Below are positions 23,211-35,866 of a stretch of 64,000 bases of DNA, in pieces. Made by a program: the position numbers and the translations under genes. The notes below the pieces were generated by a model. It was not told where the DNA came from. It did not search any database and was given only the letters and a program-made list of their open reading frames with translations. The stretch spans positions 3,638,501 through 3,702,500 of the forward strand of contig NC_060233.1 in the NCBI RefSeq assembly GCF_021155775.2, given 5' to 3'. Numbering within the stretch: the stretch's first letter is position 1; the number at the start of each line of letters is the position of its first letter. The stretch is from Neodiprion pinetum. Taxonomy: Eukaryota; Arthropoda; Insecta; Hymenoptera; Diprionidae.

Positions 23211-23331
23211 TCAGTGCTGTGCAGTGACTGTGTGAATTGACAGAAAAGAATCAGGCATGCGGCGAATAAGAAGAAAAAGAAGAAGAAGGAGGGGAGATTT
23301 CAACGTGGAGATCAGAACTTCAATTTACCAG
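23211..23331 (+). ncRNA. Candidate first exon of an unidentified plus-strand transcript
   Basis: TCAGT at 23211 fits the arthropod initiator, and TACCAG|GTGAGTTC at 23332 is a consensus donor. The exon is purine-rich near its end. An ATG at 23257 opens 25 codons to the splice site in phase 0, starting MRRIRRKRRRRRGDF. Spliced to the block at 43253 this ORF continues for 30 more codons and stops at 43345. The transcript could be a long non-coding RNA, a 55-residue protein gene, or the 5' UTR of a gene outside the window. I do not recognise the peptide. Confidence 0.4.
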
Positions 23332-26261
23332 GTGAGTTCTTCATTGTAATTCGTGCCATAATCCATCACGCTGCATGCCTGGAAAATCTGAAACATTGAA
23401 GTGAATCAACGGAACAGTTTCCCAACTGAAGTGTTGGAAAATCTGCAAAGGTTGGCATTTTTGTTCGCACAAGCGTAGGATCATTGGCTAGATAAACCCG
23501 ATCACTCCTCAAGGTTTTTTTTTAAGAATTCTAAGCCACACATTCGGATTCTATCGTAGAATCGCGACTTGCAACAATTGAAAACCGCTGAATCTGGGTA
23601 TAAATATGCGAAGTTGGTAAACCTGCAACATTTCTCCCGCGCTTTAACCGCGACAGCCGAGCATCGCCGGTCACGCCTTCGATATTATCGAGGATCGATT
23701 CGGCATTCAAATTTAAAAACCAGCTTTCACGTTTCTCGCTCGTTGAAATTACGCAGGCATATATCGTGATATCGTGGTTACTACAGCAGCGGAGTCGGTC
23801 ACGAGATATTGCACAAGATTACGTTAAGTCGTGTAAATATCCTCGCGAAGTTCGTTTTTTAGATTGTGGCAGACAGATCACGAACGGACGGAAAATTCTT
23901 ACATACTCGTCAGTAAAACAACATCGACGCAAGACGTCTTGATGGAAGAAAAAGTGAAACTCCCCTCGCCTTCGTATATACTTTTACTCTTTAAGCAGTC
24001 GTTTAAAGTACTTCCGGCATACGCCCCACGCAACAATTTACAGTTCTTCGTCATACGGAGACGTGAGCTCTTTGCCCACTTTTCACATCGTTTGGGTAAA
24101 CAGTAACTTCGTATTACGGTACAAAAATGCCATCGCGATTGGCGAGCGATTGATTATCGAGATACCGTAATCAACTTTCTAGAAAATATACGCGAACAAA
24201 TTTATATACAGGTAAATTTGACCGTTTTAAACGAATTAATAAATCTCTGACGTTATTTATTCATTTTTTGATTTCTTTCTCTACACCGGGCAATAAATTA
24301 TGTATCATTCGCGTTTTCTAACGGACCGTGGCTATTTAACCTAGTTGATAAATGTCTCCCCTTTCGAATTCGTAAAACCTGGTGCAGCAGCAGAACTTTG
24401 GCCCACGTGTTGAGAAGAAAGTATTATTGTGTAGTTCAAAGTTGAGTTTTCGTAATTTACGGAAGAAAGTACCTCGGCGGTTGAAACGCACGAGTCTTGA
24501 ATATTTCGAAGACAGTACGTTATAGACGCGAATATCCGCCACCTGGATATTTTGCGTTACACAAGAACTTGAGGCACGCGCGCGTGACTGCCGGCCTAAC
24601 TCGTGAGAAACAGAAACACAGGCTCGATTATACGCCGTTTTCAGCCAGAAGCCTGTCCGTCTGCACGTACGCGTGTATTATACGCTGATATACTCACGTA
24701 CAACGTGCTTCCCTTTTCGTACGGCACAATTAAGAATGAATCGGTTGGACTGTCCTAGTCAAAAATTGGGAGGAAACGTATAAAATAGTTTGAAAAAAGC
24801 TCGAGCGATAAACGAAATCAGAGACAAACCGTAATGCTGGATTTTTTAAATGATTTTCAGGAAATTTTTTTTCGAGTTAGATGAGCCGAGGAACATTCGA
24901 ATTGGATAGGAAACGTCAGAGTTTGATTATTCTGAATGTTTTAATTGGAATTTCTTTTTTTAAATTCGGGCGGGATTCAACTTCCGGAAACTCTTCATTC
25001 TTTTACGAAGCAAAAAAGTTTCGAACGGTTGGAAACCCGACGGCTCAAAGTTACGATGTAGAAAAATTCTGAAAAATAAAGTTTCGATGGAGTGAAATTC
25101 CGAAAATTAAAATATACTCGGACCGCATAGTATACATACACAACGAGTGGGTGTAAAAAATGAGATAAAAACCGAAAATCAGAATGACCAGGATTCTGCA
25201 CCTTAATCAAAAACAAAGAAAGATCAAAATGGTGAAATTTCACCGAGCCAGAAATTTACGGAACTGAAAATCTTCGATCATTCGGAATTTCGATGTTTCA
25301 GATTTTTCAATTTTCTCATTCTCGCACTTTCGTAACTTTGACTTTTCGGAATTTCATCCCTCCTCTCCCACCCCTTCGAATTGTTGTTGATATCTTTGCT
25401 TACGTTGTTCGAGTTTCTTCATATTCGTTAAATTTCCGTGTCGCAACAGTAAGGATATTGCCTCACCATTTCCGGGTATTATTCAAACGGTTTTTGCTCT
25501 TTTCCCTAACTTTTGACCGGGACGGTCCCGGTGGATTCGTCTTTAAGAGAGTATCACGCGCTTCCACGACTCGAGAGAGGTGGATCGAAACTCTCTACTG
25601 CAGCACCACCAACCTTCTAATTTCCTCTGACCGTAGGTACTATAGCAATTAATGTTTCAAAGGTAACAATTAAAACTCCCGTTATTATCATCATTATCAT
25701 AATTATCATAAACGAAATATCACGTGAGTTAGGAAGATGAAAAGATCGCTTTATTAATAAATAATAGTTATTATGTCTTGTTCTTTTTTGTTTTTTTTTT
25801 TCGATCGCGGTTGATTATCGTGACGCAAGGTCTCAAATTCCGATACCGTCCTTCAAATATCGACATAAATTTTATATTCTAATAATGTATAGATAATGAC
25901 CTACGTTCAAGCCCGAGGGATTTTAAAACGGGGAAAAGAAACGACGAAGAAACCAAACTAAACTAAACCAAACTAAACTTAACTAACCATGCGTTCCATT
26001 TAACTATCCTGCATGTGTTTCATTACTGAGCAAACATGCCCGACTTCCAAAACTAGTTCGTACATGCCGCGGGGTTAGGCTTAGACATTATCATCGTCTA
26101 TTGGAACAGAGAGTTAACGATTTTCTTTCAAATCATTGAACAAACATCACGAGCGAAGAAGATGAGACGCAATGAAACTGGGTAACCCCTTTTACTCAAA
26201 ATAGTGACATCTTTGTTCTGCTTTGCTTTGCTTTGTCACGTTCCATCCTGGCTCAAGAGAG

Positions 26262-26263
<2 letters not shown>

Positions 26264-26316
<53 letters not shown>
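26264..26316. repeat. (GA)n microsatellite
   Basis: About 24 uninterrupted GA units. A polypurine strand this long can form triplex DNA and binds GAGA-type factors in insects, but no gene start is visible next to it. Confidence 0.95.
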
Positions 26317-26319
<3 letters not shown>

Positions 26320-26567
26320 AAAAAAACCGTATCTTCGCAGAGATTGCGAATTCTAGGTCGCTACAACAATTAGACGGATTATCTGTGCAGGAGCCAATAA
26401 TCCATTCACGATATTTTGTTCCTTGATTCGGTTTAATTCAAGGACACGCGTTATTATAGTTATAAACGAATCCCGCATTGCCAGTCGTAAAAACAACAAA
26501 AATACAGAAATAATGGAGAAAAAATGGTAAAAAAAAAAAGAAACACACACACACACAAATGTCGGCA

Positions 26568-26587
26568 GGGGGGGGGGGGGGGGGGGG
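26568..26587 (+). repeat. Poly-G run of 20
   Basis: Twenty consecutive G follow a CA tract. Long G homopolymers are rare in animal genomes of this composition, can fold as a G-quadruplex, and are also a common site of assembly error. Confidence 0.9.
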
Positions 26588-28888
26588 AACGAAGGTGGAA
26601 TGAAAGATTCGAACGACGAACAAAGTTAAAAGTATGAAAAAGAAAAGAAGAAAAAATATATCTGGCGATATTCGATTCGCTTATCGATGAACTTTTTTTT
26701 TTTTTTATTCTATTTTCTCTGTTCATTTCTCAAATTCATTTATTCGTTTTATCGCAACAAAGAGACACAATTTACTCAAGTTAATGTATAAAAAAATGTC
26801 CATTGTATCCCTCCCTCCCTCCCTCCCTCCTCCCCCAAGTTTTACTTTCCAATCTAAACCTCTCACGATAATTATCGGGTCTGGGGAATTTTTTTTCTTC
26901 TCTCTATCTTTTCGCGCATATAACTTCCAGCCGCACGATAATTGTAACCGTTACAATACCGAGCACAGGTTTATTATATGACGTCACGGTGAGCGTCGTA
27001 TTATTTGTACGTATTATACTGGTGACGGAACAATCCGCGGAAGTGAATGAATATTCATGATGTGGAGATATATTTGTACATTATTAAAGTCTATTCGATC
27101 AGAGGTATCATTTCTTACAACTACACTTACACGTTAAAATATACGTGATACATAGATACAAATACAAATCTACACTGAGAAAAATTTCATTTGTTACAGT
27201 AACTAGAAAAATTTAAAATTTGTCCAGCTTATCGTACGGAGAGATTATCAAGGTTATACCTTTTTTCGTTACAACTTACAGATGAATGTATATAGACGTA
27301 GACTTGTAAACTTCGACCGACGTATAGCGGATACGTGTACGTATCGTGTAAAATAACTGCAGAGAAGAATTTTTCGGGTCGTTGAAACGCGCTTTCGAGC
27401 TGTGATTGATTAATTCTTTCCTCGTGCTGTGAGTTCTGTGTATCATGTATTGTGTGTATAGTATTATAATAAACCGATTAGAAAGGACAGATCTGAATAT
27501 TTTTGTGACGCGTCAGGGAACCTTGATTTATCGTTCTCGTATCAGGAGAGTAAGTATTAATATTTTAATATTTAATAATATATATATATATACATATATA
27601 TATATTTAATAGTTAATATCTTCGATCCATATTTAAATATTGTTTCGAGGCGATGCGGAGTTTGAAATGCTGGGGAATACCTTGCGAGAAATGAAGAAAA
27701 ATAATTGTTACATGTCAAAGATAAATACATGCGTCATCATCTTCATCAGCATCATTACTTATCGACCAACTAGGATGTTGTTAGTTACGTTGCGTATAAA
27801 TCCTGCAATTTCAACTTCGCAGAAAACACTCGTATTTATATACTGTATAAATTGAAGTTTATTATTGTTTGTATATTTCTTTGTACAGAATTCGTTGACT
27901 GTTATTGTAATAATAATAATTATCATTATTGTGTGGAAAGAATTACACTTTCTATGAACGAAAGTAGAAGTGGGGAAAGAAAAAATTTGAATAAAACAGA
28001 CTCTTCTCTCGTTTTCCTTTTCCGTCACAAATGATAAACCGTTTGCAAGAGAAAGCGAAAATTTCTCATTGAAATTCGATCACCGTTTTGTTCAATTTTT
28101 ATTGTACAACGTGCGTATCGTACATACTTACCATAACTTTAATCGATTTAGTGAAAACGATCAAATTTATTGCGTAAGAATCAGGTAAACTGAAAAATAA
28201 TAATAAATTTTTCAATTACCCAAAGTCTACGACGATATGTAATGCAGTTTCAAGTTTTATTAACATTATTTTCTTTTTTTCTTGTATCGCATTTTCTGAA
28301 GATTCATCATTTCCGGAAATTTTTCATCCTTCCCGCATTGTGGCATTTATAATACGTGGATTCTTATTTCTTCTTCTTCGTTTACAAATTCTTATGTTTT
28401 TCGATGAAAAATTTCTTTTTTTTTTTTCTATTATTTAATCGTACTGTTATAACAATAAGTCGCTAAACGCGTGCGCTCGGAGCGTTCATGAGATTATAGA
28501 TATTATCATACATTTATACATACCTATATATACACATATATGTATAATATATGCGACGGTCGTCATGTGATTCTTGCCGAGGTGGGTCACGGCCTCGTGC
28601 GTGTAAATTTTATTATTCGCTTTCTTTCCTTATACCTCCTCATCTCTGCATATACCATACAAATTACGAATGCATACATCGATACATATATATATATTAT
28701 ATATACCTATATACACCTACACTATAATATATGTAACTTTGTTATTATCTCAGAAGTTAAAAAAAATTGCATTCTTTTTTTTCACGTAATTACTGCACAG
28801 AAGATCCCTGTACATAGTAGATATATTTATTGTACATATGTAAAGTGAACGTAACGTTACAATAACAGTTTTGTGGCAAGAGTAAGGA

Positions 28889-29284
28889 CCGGGACAATAT
28901 CTTGAAACTTGAAAATCAACCGCGCATGCGCCAGACAATTAAATCTCATTGGTCGGCGAAATCTTCCCGCAGCGATATCCTTGTCCGCGACGCAGGCGGG
29001 CCAACCTACGCAAAATGTGGGCGTTTGAATTTTCAAAGAGCGTAAGCGTTGAATTCCGACCGTTCTTTGAAGAATCAACTTTCCTACACGATAACAAATG
29101 CTTCCCAAACCTTTCCGAGTCACCGCCTCGATTATCCGAGATTCTAACCTCAAAAATTCGTATCAACCACATCGCCGGCAGAAAGAGTTTGACAGCTGAA
29201 AATTCGGGTTGGCCAGCCTGCACGAACAGCCGATAAAACACGCGCATGCGCGGTTCATTTTCAAGTATCGACAGATCGTCCCGG
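28889..29284 (+). mobile_element. 396-bp TIR element, copy A (forward)
   Basis: It starts CCGGGACAATATCTTGAAAC and ends with the inverted counterpart GTCCCGG. The ends carry GAAACTTGAAAAT and CGCGCATGCGC, mirrored as GCGCATGCGCGGTT and ATTTTCAAGTAT. The inside includes CTCGATTATCCGAGATTC and CATCGCCGGCAGAAAGAG. Four copies with the same ends and length occur in this window. ORFs on both strands cross it, but they shift and stop differently in each copy and match no transposase, so it is non-autonomous. No consistent target duplication is visible in this copy. Confidence 0.85.
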
Positions 29285-30747
29285 TATAGATGTGTGATTA
29301 TTAGACAGTGTCGATGATGCATTAGTAACGAATGTCATCACCTCCAACTCCGTCGTCTTCATAGTTACACGTATTTTGATCCGGGTGTCGTCATTCGGCA
29401 CGTGACAAAGAGCAGGCACGCAATTTCAGGCTAACATTATTAACCAATCCATATCCTGGATATATATGGCGATCCATCTGCCTACCTGATATTATGCCTA
29501 GTCATAAATTACACGCGCTATATGAATAATAATAATAATAATAATAATAAATGTCTGTGAAGTTGGACAAAAATTGAAAATAGAATAAAAAGAAAAATAT
29601 GATAACCAAAAATGCGCGCCTTTAATGACCGATCTTCGCAACGACGACATAATTTTATAAATTTATTTTTAATCGAAGAGAGATGAAAATTAAATAAGAT
29701 GGGAGATCCGAGAACTTGGTTCGAAGAATATTATACATATTTGTATGTATGTACGTGACGATACTTGCGTGGGGGAATTAACTCGTTGAATTGATGTGTC
29801 AATAGCTTTGTGAATTAATTACGATTCACCTGAATTAATGAGAATTAACTGATATATTCAAGATTATCGGAAATAATGCGAATTAAATGAGAAATAACTG
29901 AAATATGGAAGGTTGAGTCAAGTTTATTTGAATTAGAATTATCTGTTTACAGAGAGGAGAAAAAATTTAATAGAGTTATAGAAAAAAAAAAAATTTATTC
30001 GTAAACAACAGGATATATACACAGGAACGAGTTGCAATTTTTCTGAAACTCACTTAAATTAGAATGAGCTGTAGAGAATTATCTAGAAAAAATTGAAATT
30101 CATAAATTAAAATGAATCAAATTGAATCGAAGAAATTTATCCGAACGAAAAATATTCATTTGAATCAAAAAAAAAAAAAAAAAACTAATTAAGTCGAATC
30201 ACATTCATGAATAAATTCAATTTAATTCAACTAAAAAATTTATCGTTTCATTCGTATCTCGAGTTATTTCCCCCTCCGATAATTGAAAGATTACTTTAAA
30301 AATCTTTCTGTGGAATATTTTACGATTAGAAATTCGTAGAAGTGATCGATTTTCGGTAAATAATCATTCTCCTTGACCTTATAAAACCAGCTATATGTAG
30401 TGGAGGAGAAAGAAGCCGGGACAGATCGTTGACTCTAATAGCTGGCGGATAGTCTCCTCTTCTCAACTCACCTTTGCCTCTTCGCGATATTGCCTCATCG
30501 GCATTCGAGATTCATCCTCATCCTCATCCTATTGTTCCAGGATTGCGCAAAAGTGCATTTCTCAGAATGCTCGGCAATCGGCCACGCAGATCGCTCAATG
30601 CCGATCATGTTTAAGTTAGCGTAACGTTTAATCGCAACGATTCACGCGTTTCCAGGTATTTTTTTTTTTTTTTTTTTTACCTCCGTGCAACTCGCGAATT
30701 GTCTGAAATTTATTAAACCGCAATACAACGAGATAAGTATGCTCGTA
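29285..30747. other. Gene-free spacer, A/T-rich with AATTA-rich degenerate text
   Basis: Includes an (AAT)n run near 29525-29550 and a stretch at 29800-30240 built from degenerate GAATTAA/AATTGAA words, with poly-A tracts. No ORF is of interest. A poly-T run lies at 30659-30679. Confidence 0.5.
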
Positions 30748-31409
30748 TAATTTCGAATATTTAACTGTTGATTCAATGTCGTTCTAAAGTCGAAAATCAA
30801 GTCATTTTTGTAGATTTGTTTTAATTCTAAAAAGCGTATCATTGGTTTTTTTTTTTCATTTTTTTCAAAGATCTTTTCAACCCTCCCCGATTCATCCAAA
30901 GCTCCTTAAACGATGATGATTCGATAATGATCGCTGAATTTTTGAAAATTATGAAAAAAAAATACATAAATTCTGTGGCCGAAAGCAAAAATATTTCAAA
31001 CAAAATCGAAGTGGGCAGGGAAAACGATAATTTTTTTCATTGATTTATTTAACCAGTCAATACATTTTTTTTTAGGTAAAAAAAAATCATAATCATTAAA
31101 AAAAAAATGTATAAATAAGTTCAAAAATTGATAAAAAATTACCGGTTTGCTTGCCCCACACTTCAATTTTAGTTGGAATATTTTTGGTTTTGGCCACAGA
31201 ATTTATGTGATTTTTTTTTCATAATTTTCAAAAATGTCGCAATCACTGTCAACATATTATTAGTTAAGGAGCCTTGAGGGAGGATACGAGAAATCTGACG
31301 AAAACGGGAAAGCTTTTCAGAGCTGAAACAACAACATAAAAAATTGCAGACCAGATCCAAGAAGGTGAGAGTTAGATCCTTGTGAAATTGACGTGGAATG
31401 CCCCATATA
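30748..31409. mobile_element. Long-foldback element 1 of the GGGGCATTCC family
   Basis: The right end reads GACGTGGAATGCCCCATATA (31390-31409). The inner arms pair strongly: TTTTTGAAAATTATG and AATTCTGTGGCC at about 30930-30985 match, inverted, GGCCACAGAATTTATG and CATAATTTTCAAAAATG at about 31190-31235, and outer parts pair more weakly out to about 30750. The left terminus has diverged from the GGGGCATTCC form. No coding capacity. The left boundary is approximate. Confidence 0.6.
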
Positions 31410-32097
31410 GATGAAACAATTCTCATGCCAAAATAAATTTTCGTCGAAGGTTGTTTATTGCAAACAATATGAAAAAAAAACAAAAAAAAAAAAACGGGGA
31501 AAAAAGAACACTACATATCGAATATTGTACATACATAAATAGCGATTGCAGAAAGCCCGAAGCGAATTTTTCGCGGATCCGCTGATGGACAGTCATTATA
31601 TAGACACTATAACGTAGGTTTGAAAGGTCTTTGTATAGACAGATCGGCTTACGGAATGTGCTGATCAAACTTGCGCAAGAAGCGTGATGAACGATCGATT
31701 CCGCTTCCGGAATCACCGTCCGTCATTTTTTCGCTCAAGCTTGCTGCACAGCCGGATAATTGACCGATGCCATTTGACCTTTATCCGCATGCAGACACCA
31801 GGAAGGAAACTCACAGAGGTATAAAGTACAGAATATGGGAGCTACAGGCTCTCGTAAAAGTGGAAGTCTCTCCCTACTAGAGAGAGAGAGAGTGAGTGAG
31901 AAGACGAGAGATAAATCGTTCTCGAAAAATTTTTGACCGCTACTGAAAAAAAATTGTCGTAAGAACTGGAGGAGGTAGGAAAATATTTAGAGGTCGCTAC
32001 CAATTATCGTAATATTTTTCTAATCAAGCACGTAACATAATCGTAATTTGTTATAATCGTCGTACCTTCGTTACGTTTCGTGGAAGTCTTGATAACA

Positions 32098-32492
32098 CCG
32101 GGACAGTCTCTTGAAACTTGAAAATGAACCGCGCATGCGCGAGTTTTATCGGCTGTTCGTGCAGGCTGGCCAACCCGAATTTTCAGCTGTCAAACTCTTT
32201 CTGCCGGCGATGTGGTTGATACGAATTTTCGAGGTTAGAATCTCGAATAATCGAGGCGGTGACTCGGAAAGGTTTGGGAAGCATTTGTTATCGGGTCGGA
32301 AAGTTGATTCTTCAAAGAACGGTCGGAATTCAACGTTTACGCTCTTTGAAAATTCGAAACGTCCACATTTTGCGTAGGTTGGCCCGCCTGCGTCGCGGAC
32401 AAGAATATCGCCGCGGGAAGACTTCGCCGACCAATGAGATTGAATTGTTTGGCGCATGCGCGGTTGATTCAAGTTTCAAAAGATTGTCTCGG
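32098..32492 (-). mobile_element. 396-bp TIR element, copy B (reverse)
   Basis: The same element as at 28889 in opposite orientation, 395 bp, from CCGGGACAGTCTCTTGAAAC to GATTGTCTCGG. The internal landmarks appear reversed (GCCGGCGATGTGGTTGATAC, then CGGTGACTCGGAAAGG). One end has changed (TCTCGG instead of TCCCGG). Confidence 0.85.
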
Positions 32493-32887
32493 TACATCGA
32501 ATTACATACATTATGTAATATATACTCATACATGTGTATAATACGTACAGACGTACCTTTATCATATTCCATCTATTCGCCTTTCCTCTGTGGATTTTGT
32601 TCGTTAAGTCATCCACATATCGACGTATACGTAAAAAATAAGGTGGGTAGAAATGAACGGTGTGCCGACTTGTGAGAGAAACGTGAAGTTCGCCGCCTCT
32701 CACCTTTCTGCTACGGCATTATAGTTATAGGTTGGTATTACATGTATACGTACAACGTACAGCCAAGGCCGTTTCTACAAATCGCGAATTTATAATCACG
32801 TGATGGACTTTAGAGGAAGGCTGGAAGCCTGCATCGTGCACATGATGTGGGATTTAAAAAAAGCCCGCGCTGATCCTGATACTCCTG

Positions 32888-33487
32888 TATATAAGGCGTT
32901 CCACGTTAAATTAGCAGCCCATCTACCTCATCCCTTTAGATTTTTATCATTTCTCAGTACGATGTTTCTACCAACTCAAAGCTGCCTAGGGAATTTTTTC
33001 CAGATTTACTTCAACCGCTGGTGAAATTTATAAAAAATGGAAAATCAATTCCTAAAATGTCGTTTTTATAAATTTGACAGAAATCATACTCATTCTACGA
33101 TACGATGGGATCTCAATATTTATCATTTTTTTTTTTTTCTATTTCGCAAGTTTTGGGTTTTTCCATGTCACAGTTGGAGTTTTTTGTTTTTTCTTCGTTA
33201 AAAAAAAAAAAAAAATAGCAAACGTTGAGATCCCATTATCGAAAGCGATGCTTAAAAGTGACATTGTAAATCATAGAATCATTGTAAAACTTTTCAGATT
33301 TTTTAAACTGGTCTTTTCGGAATTGGTTTTTTGATTTTTTTTTGTCAAATTTCACCGGTGGTTAAAGCAATCTGAAAAACAATTCCGAGATCCCTTTGGA
33401 TTGTTATAAACATCGTACTAAAAAATAATCAAAATCGAAGGGGGTGAGGTACATGGGCTGTTGATTTGACGTGGAATGCCCCATATA
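32888..33487. mobile_element. Long-foldback element 2 of the GGGGCATTCC family
   Basis: The left end TATATAAGGCGTTCCACGTT and right end GACGTGGAATGCCCCATATA are inverted counterparts. The arms run about 240 bp: CAGCCCATCTACCTCA pairs with TGAGGTACATGGGCTG, CAGTACGATGTTT with AAACATCGTACTA, and GATGGGATCTCAA with TTGAGATCCCATT. The centre is a poly-T/poly-A turn near 33130-33215. Nearly the whole 600 bp could fold on itself. No coding capacity. Confidence 0.8.
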
Positions 33488-33540
33488 AATATATAGTATA
33501 ATTCTACCGTTCGAAGAAGACCATCTTCAAGATAGATCCG

Positions 33541-33542
<2 letters not shown>

Positions 33543-33578
<36 letters not shown>
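33543..33578. repeat. (CT)n microsatellite
   Basis: About 18 uninterrupted CT units in the short gap between two foldback elements. Confidence 0.95.
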
Positions 33579-33582
<4 letters not shown>

Positions 33583-33700
33583 CAATAGATGACGACGTCA
33601 TTATGACACGACTTCGTTATTTCTATCGTCGCGTTTTTGGCGGTTTCTTATGGGTATAGAAATCGCGTGGCACGATTTTTGGAAAAACCTTCGAAATACG

Positions 33701-34232
33701 TACGAGGTATTCCATCACAAATCAACCTGCGTCTGACCCTCACAATAGGCGTTTATTTATTGATTTATTTATTTACTTATTTTTAAGAACCTGAAAACCC
33801 TGCAATTTTCGAACGAACAGCCGAAGAAGAATTCTCGCGAAATCTCTGTTGAAAAACGAGAATTTCGAGACCAAGATGAATGCGGGCAAGTTTTTGGTTT
33901 AGAATCTACGGGCGAAACGACTAATTAAAAATTGAGAAAAAAAAAACGAATAGAATAAAAAATTTTCGTTTTTTTTCAAATTCATATTTAATTCGATCTT
34001 TACCACTTTTTCATTGCTCGTTTCGCCTGTATCGTCCGAACCAAAAGCTTATCCAGTTGCGTCTTGGTCTCAAAATTTTCGTTCTTCAGCAAAGAATCCG
34101 GGATAACATTTTGAAATCAATCGATTCGGACTGTTCGTTCTAAAATTGGGTGTTCGTGTTTTTCAATGCAGTAAAAATCGGCAGTGAAAGACGTTTTTTT
34201 CCATACTCTGAAGCATATTTAAAAATTCAAAA

Positions 34233-34264
<32 letters not shown>

Positions 34265-34342
34265 AACATGAAACAAAGAACAAAAACAAACCGACGATGA
34301 GTGTCACATGTAGGTTGGTTTGAGATGGAATGCCTTATATAT
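33701..34342. mobile_element. Long-foldback element 3 of the GGGGCATTCC family
   Basis: The left end TACGAGGTATTCCATCACAA and right end GAGATGGAATGCCTTATATA are inverted counterparts with drift. Arms of about 250-300 bp pair, for example GAATTTCGAGACCAAGATG with GCGTCTTGGTCTCAAAATT, and GGGCGAAACGACTAATTA with GCTCGTTTCGCCTG. The centre is A/T-rich near 33940-33985. It lies about 210 bp from element 2. Confidence 0.75.
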
Positions 34343-35228
34343 ACATATATCGTTTATTATTCTTCGACTTTTTTTAAAAACCTTCCAAAATATATATATA
34401 TATATATAAATACATACATAAGTAAATTTATACACGTAACGAATTTTATTTTTATTTTATCACCTCGCAATGTGGATGTACGTATGTATAAATAATACAA
34501 CGATGTATTAATAATTATAAATTTTCTGCGATTAGGTGTATAATATCATATATGTACGTATAAGGATGGCTATGGGCTTCGATCTGCGGTAATATAAACC
34601 AGGAAGCATTGCAAGAGTATTACGATCAGCATCGTCGTCGCGTTTCCAATCGATTTACTTTTACGACTGCGGATAATTTCACATATCGTCGGCATATATT
34701 ATACGGTATTATACACCAATAATTTATACGATATCGATGAGCGATATCTAATCATTGTTTTATTTTTTATTTATTTATTCACTTTTTATTTTTTTTTTTC
34801 AAACACTTTGCTTCCATCGTTCTATTCAACTTTTTGTTCTTCTTTTCTTTTGTTTTATTTTTCTATCTTCGTTCCGATTATCGACTCTTTCGGGTACAAA
34901 TTATCGTCACAGTATTTATACATACAAGTAGTATTTTTTTTTTTTTTTTTTTTTCTCTTTCCGTCGCGAGAGAAAAAAACTGGAGGCTCTGTACGCATGT
35001 ACCTCTAATTTTTTTTTTTTTTTTTTTTTTTTTTTCGACAGGAATCTAACGTCGAATTATATGTTCTTCTTCCCCTTTCATCGTTTTTTCCCACCACAGT
35101 TTAATTTGATTTTATTTCTACCGCCTCAACGTAATATCGAAGCGCACATTTCCACAGGTCAACGACACGTGACTGCATCGTTCTAGACCTTCTTTTTTTT
35201 TTTATTGAAAAGTTTAAAAAGTCGCTTG

Positions 35229-35300
<72 letters not shown>

Positions 35301-35834
35301 GATACCGCGAAGATGTATATATTATGTGTAAAGGTATAACCGCCGTATAAAATATTCCATCTTCGCACAGGTATAATATATATCATGTATAATTTATCAG
35401 TCCGATTAAAATTCCTGAACGATGATTCGAGAATTTTTATGTTGCCACGTATCGGGAAACTCGCGGCCGCTGTGTTTAATATTATATATAATCTTATAAT
35501 ATAGTAAAGCACGGAATTGAATATTTCGGAAAATTTGTTAATTTATCAATATCCCCGCTGTGGAAGTTCCACTGTATGCAAAAATAGTTTAATCGGGAGA
35601 GAAAATATCAGTTATTGAAACTTGTATATACATATATATATATATATGTGTGTGTGTGTGTATAAACATACGTAGGAGAATCGGAAGAATAATATATCTG
35701 TTGTACCAATTTGATGAATGGAGCTTTTATATAAATTAATAACGAACTTTCTAACGTCGGATGCTTTTACACCGTACACCTTCGTTCTTCATACCGCGAT
35801 ATATTTTATATTATACCTCATTTCCTCACATACG

Positions 35835-35866
<32 letters not shown>

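Larger units (their letters stand above)
23332..28888. other. Gene-free AT-rich stretch with low-complexity tracts
   Basis: No recognised gene. It contains a (GA)n tract at about 26264-26316, an unbroken G run of 20 at 26568-26587 after a CA tract, a (CTCC)n stretch near 26810-26835, TA tracts near 27578-27605, and a single copy at 27174-27213 of the repeat unit that is tandem at 13.9 kb. ORFs here either translate the microsatellites or are short. If the exon at 23211-23331 is real, this is the start of its very long first intron. Confidence 0.5.
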
